64,000 nt of DNA from Paramagnetospirillum magnetotacticum MS-1 (GTDB taxonomy: Bacteria; Pseudomonadota; Alphaproteobacteria; Rhodospirillales; Magnetospirillaceae), in contig NZ_JXSL01000009.1 in the NCBI RefSeq assembly GCF_000829825.1, positions 1 through 64,000 on the forward strand, written 5' to 3'. Below the pieces are notes generated by a model. It was given only the letters and a program-made list of their open reading frames with translations, was not told the origin of the DNA and made no database searches. A program made the translations under genes and the position numbers. This document shows, in pieces, positions 8,713 to 17,195 of this stretch; position 1 is the first letter of the stretch; every line of letters begins with the position of its first letter.

Positions 8713-8919
8713 TGTCTGGATTAGAACCTCGTCGATCTTGGTGAACCCGCTGCCGACGCCCAACTGAGACGCGTGGACCGTCACCGAGCCATAACCATCG
8801 ATCTTGGTCAGCCGCACCATGGTTCCAGATTTCGGGACGTCGATGATGCTGTCCACCGACCAAACCGTCCGGCTCCGACCATCGCTCTGATAAAGGTCGC
8901 CAAGGGCAACAGCTTTCAT
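8707..8919 (-). CDS. Module protein, 70 residues, function unknown
   Basis: No family recognised. A small beta-rich protein (VWSVDSIIDVPKSGTMVRL, YGSVTVHASQLGVG) that could be an SH3-like fold. Good Shine-Dalgarno (AAGGGAGTGGGTC before ATG). Convergent with the integrase and sharing its terminal palindrome. The last 28 codons are preserved at 30404-30489 beside the second integrase fragment. An excisionase or integrase-modulating role would fit the position, but nothing in the sequence shows it. Confidence 0.7.
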   Translation of the reverse strand: MKAVALGDLYQSDGRSRTVWSVDSIIDVPKSGTMVRLTKIDGYGSVTVHASQLGVGSGFTKIDEVLIQTG

Positions 8920-9199
8920 GACCCACTCCCTTCCCTTGGGGCCGCTTCATTGCACACTGAGGGCGGTGTGATCAAGTGACGGATTGAAACTAAAGTTATA
9001 GGGCCGGACTGGGCAACGCCGCCTATCGCTCACACTCGTGCTGCTATAGCTGGGGCAGATCGAAGTCCTAGAAAATCCAGCACTTGCTGGCCCGGATGGC
9101 GGCTGATCCGCGACCATTTTCAGCACATCCTTGTAGAGCGGCTTGACTCTGGGTCGGAATCGAGTCATCAAATGCACGTGCATTGCAAACGGAGATCGC
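8920..9199. other. Non-coding stretch with a segment shared with 32155-32235
   Basis: No convincing gene. Bases about 9059-9118 (CGAAGTCCTAGAAAAT, then GGCGGCTGATCCG) match the reverse complement of 32155-32213, which lies just past the third integrase fragment. This shows the 32 kb copy descends from the same module. Confidence 0.55.
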
Positions 9200-9676
9200 A
9201 TGGCACGCCGCCCACATCAAAGCGGACTTACCATTGACGCCGTGCGCGCCAGACAGCTTCGCCTGATGGCGGAACGTGAAGGTGTCACCGTGTCCGATTG
9301 GCTGGACCAGATCATCGTTCGGGAGTGGTCTGATACCGGCTGTTTTGGTCTTCCTGGTTTCAAGGTCATACGCGCCATAGGGCCGGACAATGAAACGCCA
9401 GTCGTAATGGTCAGCATCGACCGACCTGACAACCAGGCTGTTCGGCTCCAGTTAGCCATGCAAGACGCCGACACACTATCCATCGCGATGGGGCAGGGCT
9501 GCGCAGGGGACGCAAGAACCATCACGGGTGATGACATCACCTACCGACGCAAAGGAAACGGCTTCGTCCTGAGCCTGATCACCAGCATCGAAACCATCAA
9601 ACACCCATTTCATCCGTCAGTGGCGCGTGATCTTGCGCGTCAGATCGCTGATACCATCACGCCGAAGAAGGTTTGA
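9200..9676 (+). CDS. Ribbon-helix-helix-like module protein
   Basis: 158 residues. Residues about 8-40 (GLTIDAVRARQLRLMAEREG, then VTVSDWLDQIIVREW) look like a MetJ/Arc-type ribbon-helix-helix DNA-binding segment; the remainder is not recognised. ATG after GGAGATCGC; the upstream extension from 9143 is unlikely. Overlaps the next gene by 4 bases (ATGA), so the pair is translationally coupled. It is a candidate for the regulator that binds the module palindromes. Confidence 0.65.
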   Translation: MARRPHQSGLTIDAVRARQLRLMAEREGVTVSDWLDQIIVREWSDTGCFGLPGFKVIRAIGPDNETPVVMVSIDRPDNQAVRLQLAMQDADTLSIAMGQGCAGDARTITGDDITYRRKGNGFVLSLITSIETIKHPFHPSVARDLARQIADTITPKKV

Positions 9677-10533
9677 CCATGTTTGACGATCCAATCCCTC
9701 TGACCGAAAGCCATTCAATCAGCTCGCCGTCCAAGCCACTGACGAAGAAGCCATCGACCTACGTTCTACCAGAACCAAAAGCCGCAGACCTTTCAAAGCG
9801 CCCAACAGACATGATCCTCGACGGCATGCGTCGTATAGCGAATGACATGGACTGTAACCGCCATGATCGTGCAGTATTCGATGGTCTCCGCGGTAAGTAT
9901 TTTGCACTGGCAATGGAGCTAAATTCACGCCGAGAGATCGCGCCAATATACCGACCCCGGATAAAAGTTGTCCACCCGAAGTCTCCGGAATGGTCAGAAA
10001 TAGATGGGCATTTCGCGATTGATCTTCAGGTGCTTGATCTGGATTGGCTTGGAAACCAGAACTTTTCCTCGGATCGCTGCTCTAAAAACGTGCAGCCGAT
10101 CTTTGCTGACGGATTCGACTTAGAGAAGGCGGCCGACTTCGCAACTGCGGAATGGGGATTCGATAAGAAGATCACCGCACTCGGCCTGGAGCTAGATGAA
10201 GTTTGGGACCTTGCCATGCTGCGCCCTGCCAAGGTGCGTTCAGCACTGGTCGAGTGGCGAAAGGAAGCCAAGCGTTTCGGGCAATGGCTGGGTAGGCATC
10301 GAACACCTCAGATCCAGAAGCAGGCGGCCGAGTGGGAGCAGCTTTGGTTGGCTCGCAAGGTCGCCGCCATGCGCTATACCGGATTGACCGTCGCTGACGA
10401 CATCAAGGTCAGTCCGACCGATATCGCCAGAGAGTTCATGAAAATGACGGGGCAGCGGCTTGATCCTGACACAGTTTCCAGGCGTATTGTTCGTCTCCTG
10501 AAAGCCAAGAAGGACATGCCGCGGAAAGCCTGA
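9673..10533 (+). CDS. Module protein, 286 residues, function unknown
   Basis: No family recognised with confidence. Hydrophilic, with a charged N-terminal third, a central aromatic/acidic part (DGHFAIDLQVLDLDWLG) and a helical C-terminus ending in a possible helix-turn-helix (VSPTDIAREFMKMTGQRLDP, DTVSRRIVRLLKAKK). The terminal DNA-binding-like segment and coupling to a ribbon-helix-helix protein suggest a DNA transaction such as replication or partition, but this is inference. Confidence 0.6.
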   Translation: MTMFDDPIPLTESHSISSPSKPLTKKPSTYVLPEPKAADLSKRPTDMILDGMRRIANDMDCNRHDRAVFDGLRGKYFALAMELNSRREIAPIYRPRIKVVHPKSPEWSEIDGHFAIDLQVLDLDWLGNQNFSSDRCSKNVQPIFADGFDLEKAADFATAEWGFDKKITALGLELDEVWDLAMLRPAKVRSALVEWRKEAKRFGQWLGRHRTPQIQKQAAEWEQLWLARKVAAMRYTGLTVADDIKVSPTDIAREFMKMTGQRLDPDTVSRRIVRLLKAKKDMPRKA

Positions 10534-10680
10534 ATGCCGCATGGCAAACCGCTGGGTTGACCGCACGATGACCCGCACGGCAAACCGCACGGTACTATTG
10601 ATCAAAGCATTGAAATTTCAGGCTTATTACGCCGCAGCTGTCGCCGTAGTATATTGTAGTATCTGTAGTGCATTGTAGCG
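10534..10680. repeat. Short direct repeats ahead of the module hairpin
   Basis: Two clusters: CCGCACG-type repeats at about 10560-10591 (GACCGCACGATGACCCGCAC) and TGTAG-type repeats at about 10645-10680 (GTAGTAT, TTGTAGTAT, CTGTAGTGC, TTGTAGCG). Spacing near 9-10 bases could allow protein binding on one DNA face. Candidate operator or small origin; no experimental basis. Confidence 0.4.
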
Positions 10681-11159
10681 TTACGTATCCTACGGAGTGT
10701 AGCTTTTCAATGATTACGGCGCCATGCTGCCACCGGCTTCGCCGGTGTTGCGGCGCCGTTGAGTTCTGTTTCATTTTTATCTTTGCTCGCGGTGTTGAGA
10801 TCTATGCGGTGTGGATTGGGAATGCTTTCAAGATTGTGATGGCAGATGCCGCGGTACGCGCAGCGCGCTTCGCGCTCTTCGCTCTCGCGGTGTGTCAAAG
10901 ACCAGCATCAGCGATGGCGGGTGTCACGTCGGGAAACCCAAAACCTTCCGTTCCGGTCTTCATGACCATACCCGTTCAGCGGATTGCGCGCCAAACCTCA
11001 CCAGAGAGTCACTGGCTGGCGTTTGATGGGTGTCTGCTACCAGTGTAGCGGCGGACATGAAGATGACTCCTAATCGCATTAAAACGGCTTGCGCAGAATC
11101 CCGCATTGAGGAGCCCTGTATGGGGCTGGTGACGTTCACGATGACGGCGGCGGTCTGAG

Positions 11160-11297
11160 GTGGGCTTTGGTTCGATAGTCGGCCACGGAAAGGATGATGA
11201 GGTCGTCAACGGGATCGATATCGACCTATTGCCAGATGATAGGGAGAAATTGAGCCTCATCTATCGCAAACTGGTTTTGAAAACCACTCTTGTATGA
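11160..11297 (+). CDS. Small conserved module ORF, 45 residues
   Basis: Counterpart of 1246-1398. GTG start in GAGGTGGGC. The encoded peptide keeps GHGKDDEVVNGIDIDLLPDD and stops five codons earlier owing to a TGA. Convergent with the 203-residue gene. Function unknown. Confidence 0.38.
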   Translation: MGFGSIVGHGKDDEVVNGIDIDLLPDDREKLSLIYRKLVLKTTLV

Positions 11298-11559
11298 ACA
11301 ATGCTCTGTTGATGAAGATGTTTTGGTCATCAAGGCTAAAATTGATGCCCTAATAGGGTTTTGATTTTGCTAGAAAGCCATTTAAAGCAATCAAACCACC
11401 CACGATGTCATCTTAAAGCGGCATTTTACGCTGTCAAAGGGCTCACTGATCGATGGGCGATGCCTTGAATTCACTTTAACGCAAATTCAGCGTCTATTAG
11501 ATCAAGATTTTTCTGATTTATTGTGTTGAAATTCAATGATCGGAAGTGATGTCTAATTA

Positions 11560-12171
11560 TCATTCGTGAAGCGCCAACCAGCCCTCAAGTGCGGCGATAA
11601 GTGTAGCTTTGACTCTGGTGCCACGCGCAAAGGCGTTGCCGAGGCTGGCATTCAATGGCTTGAAGCCAAGCTCAAGCATCAGCGGACCAGGCTTCCAATG
11701 TCCTGGTTCACCATGCCCCATCCGCTTCATGACGGTTTGAAGACGCGCCTTGCCGCTTGCTGTTAACTTTCGGTCAGTGCCAGCGATTGGTGCGCCAGGA
11801 CGTGGAGCTGCGATTGGTGACGGTGCTATCGGCGGCTTTGGCGTAACAGATGGGGCGGTTGGAGCCGCTGGTGGGGTAGGTGGCGGCGATGTCGATGATG
11901 ATGGAGCGCCAATTGCACGAGACGGTGACAGCGGCGCTGCAACCGTGATGCCTGCAAATGCCAGAAACTCGTCTCGCTCGACGGCATCAGCTTTGCGCCA
12001 CTCACGTTTCAGCGCATCGAGGCGGTTGGGTAGATGTATCAACCCGGCAGCGGCACATGCGGCACGAACGCTCGTATGCTTCCCTGCGATCAGGTCGGCA
12101 TAGAAGGTAGGCTTTTCGCGTTCTAGGCGACCACGCCAATATGCTGCATTACGTTTCTTGGGCTTGGCCAT
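11560..12171 (-). CDS. Module protein, 203 residues, diverged paralog of the 201-residue protein
   Basis: The N-terminal 65 residues are nearly the same as in copy 1 (KKRNAAYWRGRLEREKPTFY). The linker is Pro/Ala-rich (about 82-130), and the C-terminal domain differs (KARLQTVMKRMGHGEPGHWK) while keeping the ending LEGWLALHE. A conserved N-terminus with a variable linker and C-terminus suggests a fixed DNA-binding part and a variable partner-binding part. Promoter layout as for copy 1 (-10 TATTCT next to the start). Confidence 0.72.
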   Translation of the reverse strand: MAKPKKRNAAYWRGRLEREKPTFYADLIAGKHTSVRAACAAAGLIHLPNRLDALKREWRKADAVERDEFLAFAGITVAAPLSPSRAIGAPSSSTSPPPTPPAAPTAPSVTPKPPIAPSPIAAPRPGAPIAGTDRKLTASGKARLQTVMKRMGHGEPGHWKPGPLMLELGFKPLNASLGNAFARGTRVKATLIAALEGWLALHE

Positions 12172-12183
12172 GAGCGCAGAATA

Positions 12184-12322
12184 GATGCATCAACCCATCA
12201 ATGGCAAGGCCAGACTGGAGCGGGGGCGTCTGTGAACTTCCCACTTCTTCACCCTTTCTTCCCCGCCTGCGCATGAAACGGTGAAGTTATCTCGGTCGGA
12301 ATACGATGGATTGATGCATCAA
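12184..12322. promoter_or_regulatory. Palindrome-bounded promoter segment (M2)
   Basis: GATGCATCAACC at 12184-12195 and the perfect TTGATGCATCAA at 12311-12322 flank about 115 bases closely similar to those at 2139-2254. The proximal palindrome lies about 20 bases from the start codon of the 203-residue gene. Confidence 0.5.
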
Positions 12323-12773
12323 CCCGCCCACACTACCTCCATTCCCATCCTGGACGTCGCCAGAGACGATCCGATCACCGGCAGCAGCGGTGGCAGCAGA
12401 TGATATCCAAAACCTGCCACGGGTCTCGGGAGTGGGATGGCGCATCTCATGTGGTGTCGCATGGGACGCGGCAAAATTTAAACTGAACGGCGGTTGTCGG
12501 AGGTAGGGCGGTCATCCACCGCGCCGGGGCCAACCGGCTCTACCTGACCCAACCCGGTCGTTGACGTCCACTACAGCTGCCTATCGCAGGTGCAAACTTT
12601 CGTATGTAAATGTTCTGTCTCTTCTTGTAACCTCGCCACGATCTAGAACGACTCCAACAGGGTATTCTTCGTATGTCGCGCTGGATGCCTCAAGCATCGT
12701 TCGCCTTGGCATTTCTATGCTCTTGGTATAGTTTTGGGTGGCCATAGTATGGCTATGGCGTGGGGGCTGTCAG

Positions 12774-12848
12774 CCCAAGGACAAGTGGGCCGCCGCTTTC
12801 GAGGAGGCCGCCGCCAAGGTCACTCATTACTATCGCAAGACCGACTAA
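12774..12848 (+). pseudogene. Possible 3' remnant of a displaced gene
   Basis: An open frame of 24 codons ending PKDKWAAAFEEAAAKVTHYY then RKTD-stop has strong codon-like composition and reads like a genuine C-terminus, but no start or upstream coding part is present. The rest of 12476-12917 shows no gene. It may mark the far edge of the module insertion. Confidence 0.3.
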
Positions 12849-12917
12849 CCGGTCTGGAGGACTCATTCCTTGCGGCGTCAGCGGCCTCAGCCCCCTTTAC
12901 AAGGGAATCGGTGAAAT

Positions 12918-13619
12918 ATGGAGCCAAACAGCCCCTCTCCCCTGCGCAGTGCTTCATCCGGCGGCCTGACCCTCATAGGATTTGTCCTGTTTCTGGTGGG
13001 AGGTGCCTGGGCCATCAGCCTATATGGCAAGCTGGGCACTCATCCGTCGGACGACATGTACACGATGGTGTTCATGATCATCTTCGCCTTGCCAATGACA
13101 CTGGTTGGCTTCTTGATGGCCTGGGCCGGGCAAGCGCTGGCGGGGCCTAGCGGGGCGATCCCTATGAAACGGGTCATGATCGGGGTCATGGCCTTGGCGG
13201 TGCTGTACGTTCTATGGGACCAGCACATGCAGCAAAGCGAACGGGATGCGGCTTGGCTTTCCTACGAACAGGAGATCAAGCGGTTAACAGAGATGGCGCA
13301 ACAGGGCGACGGTGACGCCCAATGCCGTCTTGGCCATCAACAGAGGTCAATCGAATGGTTCGCCAAGGCAGCGCTGCAAGGCAAACCCTGCGCCACTGAA
13401 TTGCAGAGAATTTATGAGGAACGGGGAACCGACGCCAATCTTGACTGGGCGACGAAGTATCGCTGGTACCTGATCTCTCAAATGGCGGGTAACAGCAAAT
13501 TAGAGAAGGACGTGCATTGGCTGAAAACCGAGATGGTTTCCCCTGCAGTGGCCGCCGAGGAAGAAGCTCGAGCGCGAGAATGGTGTGCCCAGCCCGGCTA
13601 TTGTCTCCCCCCGAAATAA
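12918..13619 (+). CDS. Membrane protein with Sel1-like region
   Basis: 233 residues. Three hydrophobic helices (about 15-35, 48-72, 88-102), then a hydrophilic helical part containing a single Sel1-like repeat pattern (AQQGDGDAQCRLG, SIEWFAKAALQGKPCATEL). Sel1-type repeats mediate protein contacts at membranes. Followed closely by two paralogous membrane proteins in the same direction; probably an operon. Function unknown. Confidence 0.65.
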   Translation: MEPNSPSPLRSASSGGLTLIGFVLFLVGGAWAISLYGKLGTHPSDDMYTMVFMIIFALPMTLVGFLMAWAGQALAGPSGAIPMKRVMIGVMALAVLYVLWDQHMQQSERDAAWLSYEQEIKRLTEMAQQGDGDAQCRLGHQQRSIEWFAKAALQGKPCATELQRIYEERGTDANLDWATKYRWYLISQMAGNSKLEKDVHWLKTEMVSPAVAAEEEARAREWCAQPGYCLPPK

Positions 13620-13635
13620 GCGCCTGAGTGGGCAA

Positions 13636-14136
13636 ATGAACTACGAACTGGTCTTCGACATCCATAACGCGGATAGGGGCGTCTACACGCTGGCCATCAC
13701 CTTCGCAGCTATCGCCAGCCTGGCCCTGGTCCTACGGAGCGGTATACGCATCTGCGTGAAGAAGAACGTCGCGGAGTGGCGGGCAATCCTCCTCGCCGTC
13801 ACCTCGGGGGGAGTGGTGGCGGCCCTGGCCGCCGCCTTCATCAGCTACACCGACCGCCAGGAAACGCTGGCCCTGATTGAGGCGTTCGAGGCCGGGCAAG
13901 CCAAGGTCTCGGAAGGCCCCATTGCCAATCTCTCCTTGCCCTTCCGGCCGGCCAACGGGCGGACGGGTTGGATGAGCGGCAACTTCGAGGTTGCCGGAAC
14001 CCGGGTCCGATACGGTCACCTTTCGCCCATCGACTTGGCAGGTATTGCAGAGGGACAGAAAGTGCGGGTCACGAGTATAGATGTAGACATTGTGCGGCTG
14101 GAGCGTCTGACTGAATTCGGCCACTCCGGCCAATAG
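13636..14136 (+). CDS. Two-helix membrane protein, function unknown (paralog 1)
   Basis: 166 residues from the ATG at 13636. Membrane helices near 17-33 and 50-70, then a soluble domain with EAFEAGQAKVSEGPI, WMSGNFEVAGTRVRYG and EGQKVRVTSIDVDIVRLE. The soluble part resembles the product of 14253-14759 over its whole length (EGxxxx, WxSGxF, VRxxxIDxDIVRxE), so the two arose by duplication. It looks like a small beta-barrel or OB-type domain; no name can be given. Confidence 0.65.
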   Translation: MNYELVFDIHNADRGVYTLAITFAAIASLALVLRSGIRICVKKNVAEWRAILLAVTSGGVVAALAAAFISYTDRQETLALIEAFEAGQAKVSEGPIANLSLPFRPANGRTGWMSGNFEVAGTRVRYGHLSPIDLAGIAEGQKVRVTSIDVDIVRLERLTEFGHSGQ

Positions 14137-14252
14137 CCCCGGCAGAAGCACCACAGTCAGCGGCAGCGTAACAACCGACCATCCCTCCTTGGCACTGACC
14201 ACCTCTCTTCGACTTTTGGCCTATCATCCCGCATTATCGTCTAAAATTTAAA

Positions 14253-14759
14253 GTGATGTCTCGGGAGGCTCTTGTGTATGCGGTGGTATATGATTTGCGC
14301 ACAGCCCAGGTTGGCGTATTCGACGCGCCGATCGGCTTTTCGCTTCTGGCGGCTATGTTATTGGTTGCATGGGGTGTGTTATGGCCACTCAGGGCGAGGA
14401 TCCACGAAAACATCTGTAAGTCTCTTCCACCGGTGGCGCTTGGGTTCTGCTTATGGGCTGCTGGTTTAGCTGTGCTGAGATATTTTGAGCGTGCCGAAGC
14501 ACTGGCTCTGGCCGATGCCTATGACGCTGGCAAGGGAACTGTACTCGAAGGGGTGGTCTCCAAGATTGATGCCCCGCGAGAAACGCGCGTAGGCAATGCA
14601 AGGGACTGGGTTTCCGGATCATTCAGGCTTGATGGCCGCCTCGTCCTCTACCCGCATGGCATGAATATCGAAGCTGCGATCATCGATGGGGATCGTGTCC
14701 GGGTCCACTTTATTGACGATGTGATTGTAAGATTTGAGAAATCAATAAATACCGACTAG
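14253..14759 (+). CDS. Two-helix membrane protein, function unknown (paralog 2)
   Basis: 168 residues, same plan as 13636-14136: two membrane helices (about 27-45 and 58-75) and a C-terminal domain with AYDAGKGTVLEGVV, WVSGSFRLDGRLVLYP and DRVRVHFIDDVIVRFE. Base composition is slightly more AT-rich than paralog 1, so the duplication is not recent. The 3' end overlaps the convergent YihY gene by 4 bases. Confidence 0.62.
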   Translation: MMSREALVYAVVYDLRTAQVGVFDAPIGFSLLAAMLLVAWGVLWPLRARIHENICKSLPPVALGFCLWAAGLAVLRYFERAEALALADAYDAGKGTVLEGVVSKIDAPRETRVGNARDWVSGSFRLDGRLVLYPHGMNIEAAIIDGDRVRVHFIDDVIVRFEKSINTD

Positions 14760-15580
14760 TCAATTCGATTAGCAATCTCTCCTGCGCTCAACTCAGCAGC
14801 CAAGGTCGCCGAGAGTATTATAATTACCCACAACACGAGCAGCCACATCTGTAGAAGCGGAATTATGGCCATGGCGCCATAGATCAGGTTCGGCAGGACG
14901 GGCAGCGAGATGTATTTGATGAAGGCGAATTGCGCCAAAGAATAAACTGTACATCCGACGACTGATCCGACCAGGCAGGCGGTAACCGATGTTCCCCTGG
15001 GTGAGCATATGACGAGAATCAGGAAGAAGGCCCCGAAGGCAATTCCGTAGGATTGCCATGATGCCGATATGGCTCCGAGATCGACGCCGTATCTCTCCAG
15101 GATCATGGCGGCGCCCCACCCCACCCCGGCGATTGCGATCGGCCCCGAAGTCAAGAAAGCGATCAGTTCGAAGATCCTTTCCGCAACCGACGATCGCGGG
15201 AAAGACCCGAAAATCCGGCTGAATGTCGAACGGATCTCAAACATCAGAAATGCACTGGAACTCATCAGGGAACATATCCCGATGATCGACAGGGAGCTTG
15301 CATTGGCGATGAATTCATCGATGTGAGACTCCAGAACGCCCCCAATCCCCGGAAGGAATGTTCTGATTATCAAGCCCTTGAGATGGGATGCGTATGCGAT
15401 GAATTCGGGGAAACTGGAAAAAATCACGAGACTGACCGCCGCTACCGGCACCATTGAAAGCATACTGGCAAAGGCCAGTGAACTGGCCCTCACCAGGACT
15501 TCATCCGTCGAGAATCGCCGGATCGACCGGCTGAGGGCGGTAGGCAAATTTCTGACAGTATCGCTCAAGACGTTTTTCAT
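14756..15580 (-). CDS. YihY/BrkB-family inner membrane protein
   Basis: 274 residues with six hydrophobic helices and the family pattern (RASSLAFASMLSMVPVAAVS near the N-terminus, IIPLLQMWLLVLWVIIILSA near the C-terminus). The family was once called RNase BN in error; its role is uncharacterised, possibly transport or envelope function. Somewhat shorter than usual. Transcribed against its neighbours. Confidence 0.8.
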   Translation of the reverse strand: MKNVLSDTVRNLPTALSRSIRRFSTDEVLVRASSLAFASMLSMVPVAAVSLVIFSSFPEFIAYASHLKGLIIRTFLPGIGGVLESHIDEFIANASSLSIIGICSLMSSSAFLMFEIRSTFSRIFGSFPRSSVAERIFELIAFLTSGPIAIAGVGWGAAMILERYGVDLGAISASWQSYGIAFGAFFLILVICSPRGTSVTACLVGSVVGCTVYSLAQFAFIKYISLPVLPNLIYGAMAIIPLLQMWLLVLWVIIILSATLAAELSAGEIANRID

Positions 15581-15776
15581 GGCGCGGCCATCCGGCTATC
15601 CCGAGGCGATAACTTATACGCGAGTACGGTAACGCAAGCATCTTTCCCGTCATCCCGTCCCTATTCGATCAAGCCCAATTGACTCTCCGATAAGCATCAT
15701 GTTCCATCAAATTTCTGATCGTCCTTATGGGATATGGACGATTTGGTGGGTTTGGGCCTTGGCTTCGGGGGGAGCT

Positions 15777-17195
15777 ATGAACGCAGTGCCGAAATGGCTG
15801 TTGCCGGGGGTTGTCTTGGCGGCCTTGGCGCTTTTGCTTGTCAGCGGGCTTGAGAAAGAGCAGCGCGCCGAGGGCGGGGCAGAGGGTGCCCTGATAAAGG
15901 ACAGGTGGCGCCTTCGCATGACCAGCGCCCAAGTGGCCAATGAAGTCTCCGCCTATGGCTATGTCCAGCGGCTTCGGGAATACCATTCCCGCGGCGCTCT
16001 CGACAGCGATGCCTATATGACCGAGTTGGTCGGCTCGGTAGCCGAACCGCTGATCGTCGCCGCCAAGGATCTGTACCCACAGACCACCGATTGGAACTGG
16101 GAATGGCATTTGGCCGATACCGGCGAAATCAACGCGTATTGCATGCCCGGCGGCCGGATCATTGTGCTGTCGGGCTTGCTGTCGGATCAGGTGCTGGGCG
16201 ACGACCGCGACATGCTTGCCACCATCCTGGCGCATGAAGTCTCCCACGCCATCTTGCAACACACCCGTGAATCCATGGGGCGCGGCTGGCTGGCCCAGGG
16301 GCTGGCCTGGACCATGGCCAAGAGTCTCAAAATCGGTGCGCTGCGCGAGCAGGAGATGGTCAAGGATTTGAAGTTGGCGTTCCTCGACCCGAAAAGTCGT
16401 ATCCTTGAGGCCGAGGCCGATGTGCTTGGCCTGGAACTGATGTCCCGCGCCGGATTTGATTCGGCCAAGGCGGTCGCCACTTGGGAGCATATGGCGGAGG
16501 GCACGCACTCCAACGTCCAGGACGTTATGACTCAGCGCGCCATGGCTTTCCTGTCGGATCATCCTTCCGACCGGGACCGGCTGGCCCGTATGAAGGCATT
16601 GCAGCCCAAGGCGGCACCGCTGGCAGCCAAGGGAAAACATTGGGACTGGGCGGTCCAGGGCATATCGGACCAGCAGGCCGATATCCTGGACAAGGTCGCG
16701 GGCGCCTTCGGTCTGGGGGCAAGCCGATTTTCCATTACCGAACGCCAAGAGATTGCCAAACGGGTGGCCCAGGTCGAGGGCATTCATCCTCGGCAGGCCG
16801 CAGAGGAACTGGACAAGGCCCTGTGGGAAACCGGCCTGTCCCAGGGCGGCGCCATCCAGATGGGACTGACGGCCATGGTTCGCGGCGTCGGCGGATGGGA
16901 AAGGCTGGAACGCATCTGCGCGGCCTGGGCCAAGTCGAACCCGTCGCACGCCCTGTACCAGGATCCTGCCCAGGCCACCCGACTCAATCTTTCCGACACT
17001 GATCGCAGCCTGGCCTTGAGCGGTATGAAGCGGGTGGAAGCCTACCTGAATTCTGACAGGTTTATTGTGCGGCTGTGGCGCGACGTAGCCAGCGAGATCG
17101 GCAAGACCCGGCCCAAGGCCGCCGAAGCCATCCGGGATTGGCTCCAGTCCGGCATGGGCAATCCGGCGTCCAACGGCGGGAGGGCCGGACAATGA
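15777..17195 (+). CDS. M48-family zinc metalloprotease, membrane-anchored
   Basis: 472 residues. One N-terminal membrane helix (WLLPGVVLAALALLLVSGL), then the peptidase domain with the HExxH site HEVSH (about residue 153) and the downstream glutamate in EAEADVLGLEL (third zinc ligand). The C-terminal third is helical and may act as a substrate or partner platform. Related proteins (BepA/YcaL-like) work on envelope protein quality control. Start chosen after GGGGGAG; a longer frame from 15699 exists. Stop overlaps the next start (ATGA). Confidence 0.85.
   Translation: MNAVPKWLLPGVVLAALALLLVSGLEKEQRAEGGAEGALIKDRWRLRMTSAQVANEVSAYGYVQRLREYHSRGALDSDAYMTELVGSVAEPLIVAAKDLYPQTTDWNWEWHLADTGEINAYCMPGGRIIVLSGLLSDQVLGDDRDMLATILAHEVSHAILQHTRESMGRGWLAQGLAWTMAKSLKIGALREQEMVKDLKLAFLDPKSRILEAEADVLGLELMSRAGFDSAKAVATWEHMAEGTHSNVQDVMTQRAMAFLSDHPSDRDRLARMKALQPKAAPLAAKGKHWDWAVQGISDQQADILDKVAGAFGLGASRFSITERQEIAKRVAQVEGIHPRQAAEELDKALWETGLSQGGAIQMGLTAMVRGVGGWERLERICAAWAKSNPSHALYQDPAQATRLNLSDTDRSLALSGMKRVEAYLNSDRFIVRLWRDVASEIGKTRPKAAEAIRDWLQSGMGNPASNGGRAGQ

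Larger units (their letters stand above)
7513..12475. mobile_element. Integrative module, near-complete copy M2
   Basis: Order: tRNA-Arg break, integrase, palindrome, convergent 70-residue gene, ribbon-helix-helix-like gene, 286-residue gene, GC-rich hairpin, small ORF, about 200-residue gene, palindromic promoter segment. Partial copies of the same order occur at 758-2385, 29130-30835 and about 32155-33310. The right limit is where similarity to the 29.1 kb copy fades. I cannot exclude that the integrated unit runs on to the tRNA at 19041. Confidence 0.6.
10672..12475. repeat. Right half of module copy M2, homologous to 758-2385
   Basis: Direct repeat of M1 with point differences and a diverged 200-residue gene. 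Conserved non-coding segments are the hairpin at 10717-10758 and the stretch to about 11050. Bases 11298-11559 are AT-richer than the surroundings and hold no gene that I can see. Confidence 0.8.

Noticed and set aside
8947-9201. 84-codon minus-strand frame
   Set aside because: No ribosome-binding site, overlaps the start of the 158-residue gene and covers DNA shared with 32.2 kb where the frame is not kept.
14756-15580. Ribonuclease BN as the function of the YihY-family gene
   Set aside because: That name comes from an early mistaken assignment; the protein is an integral membrane protein without nuclease motifs.
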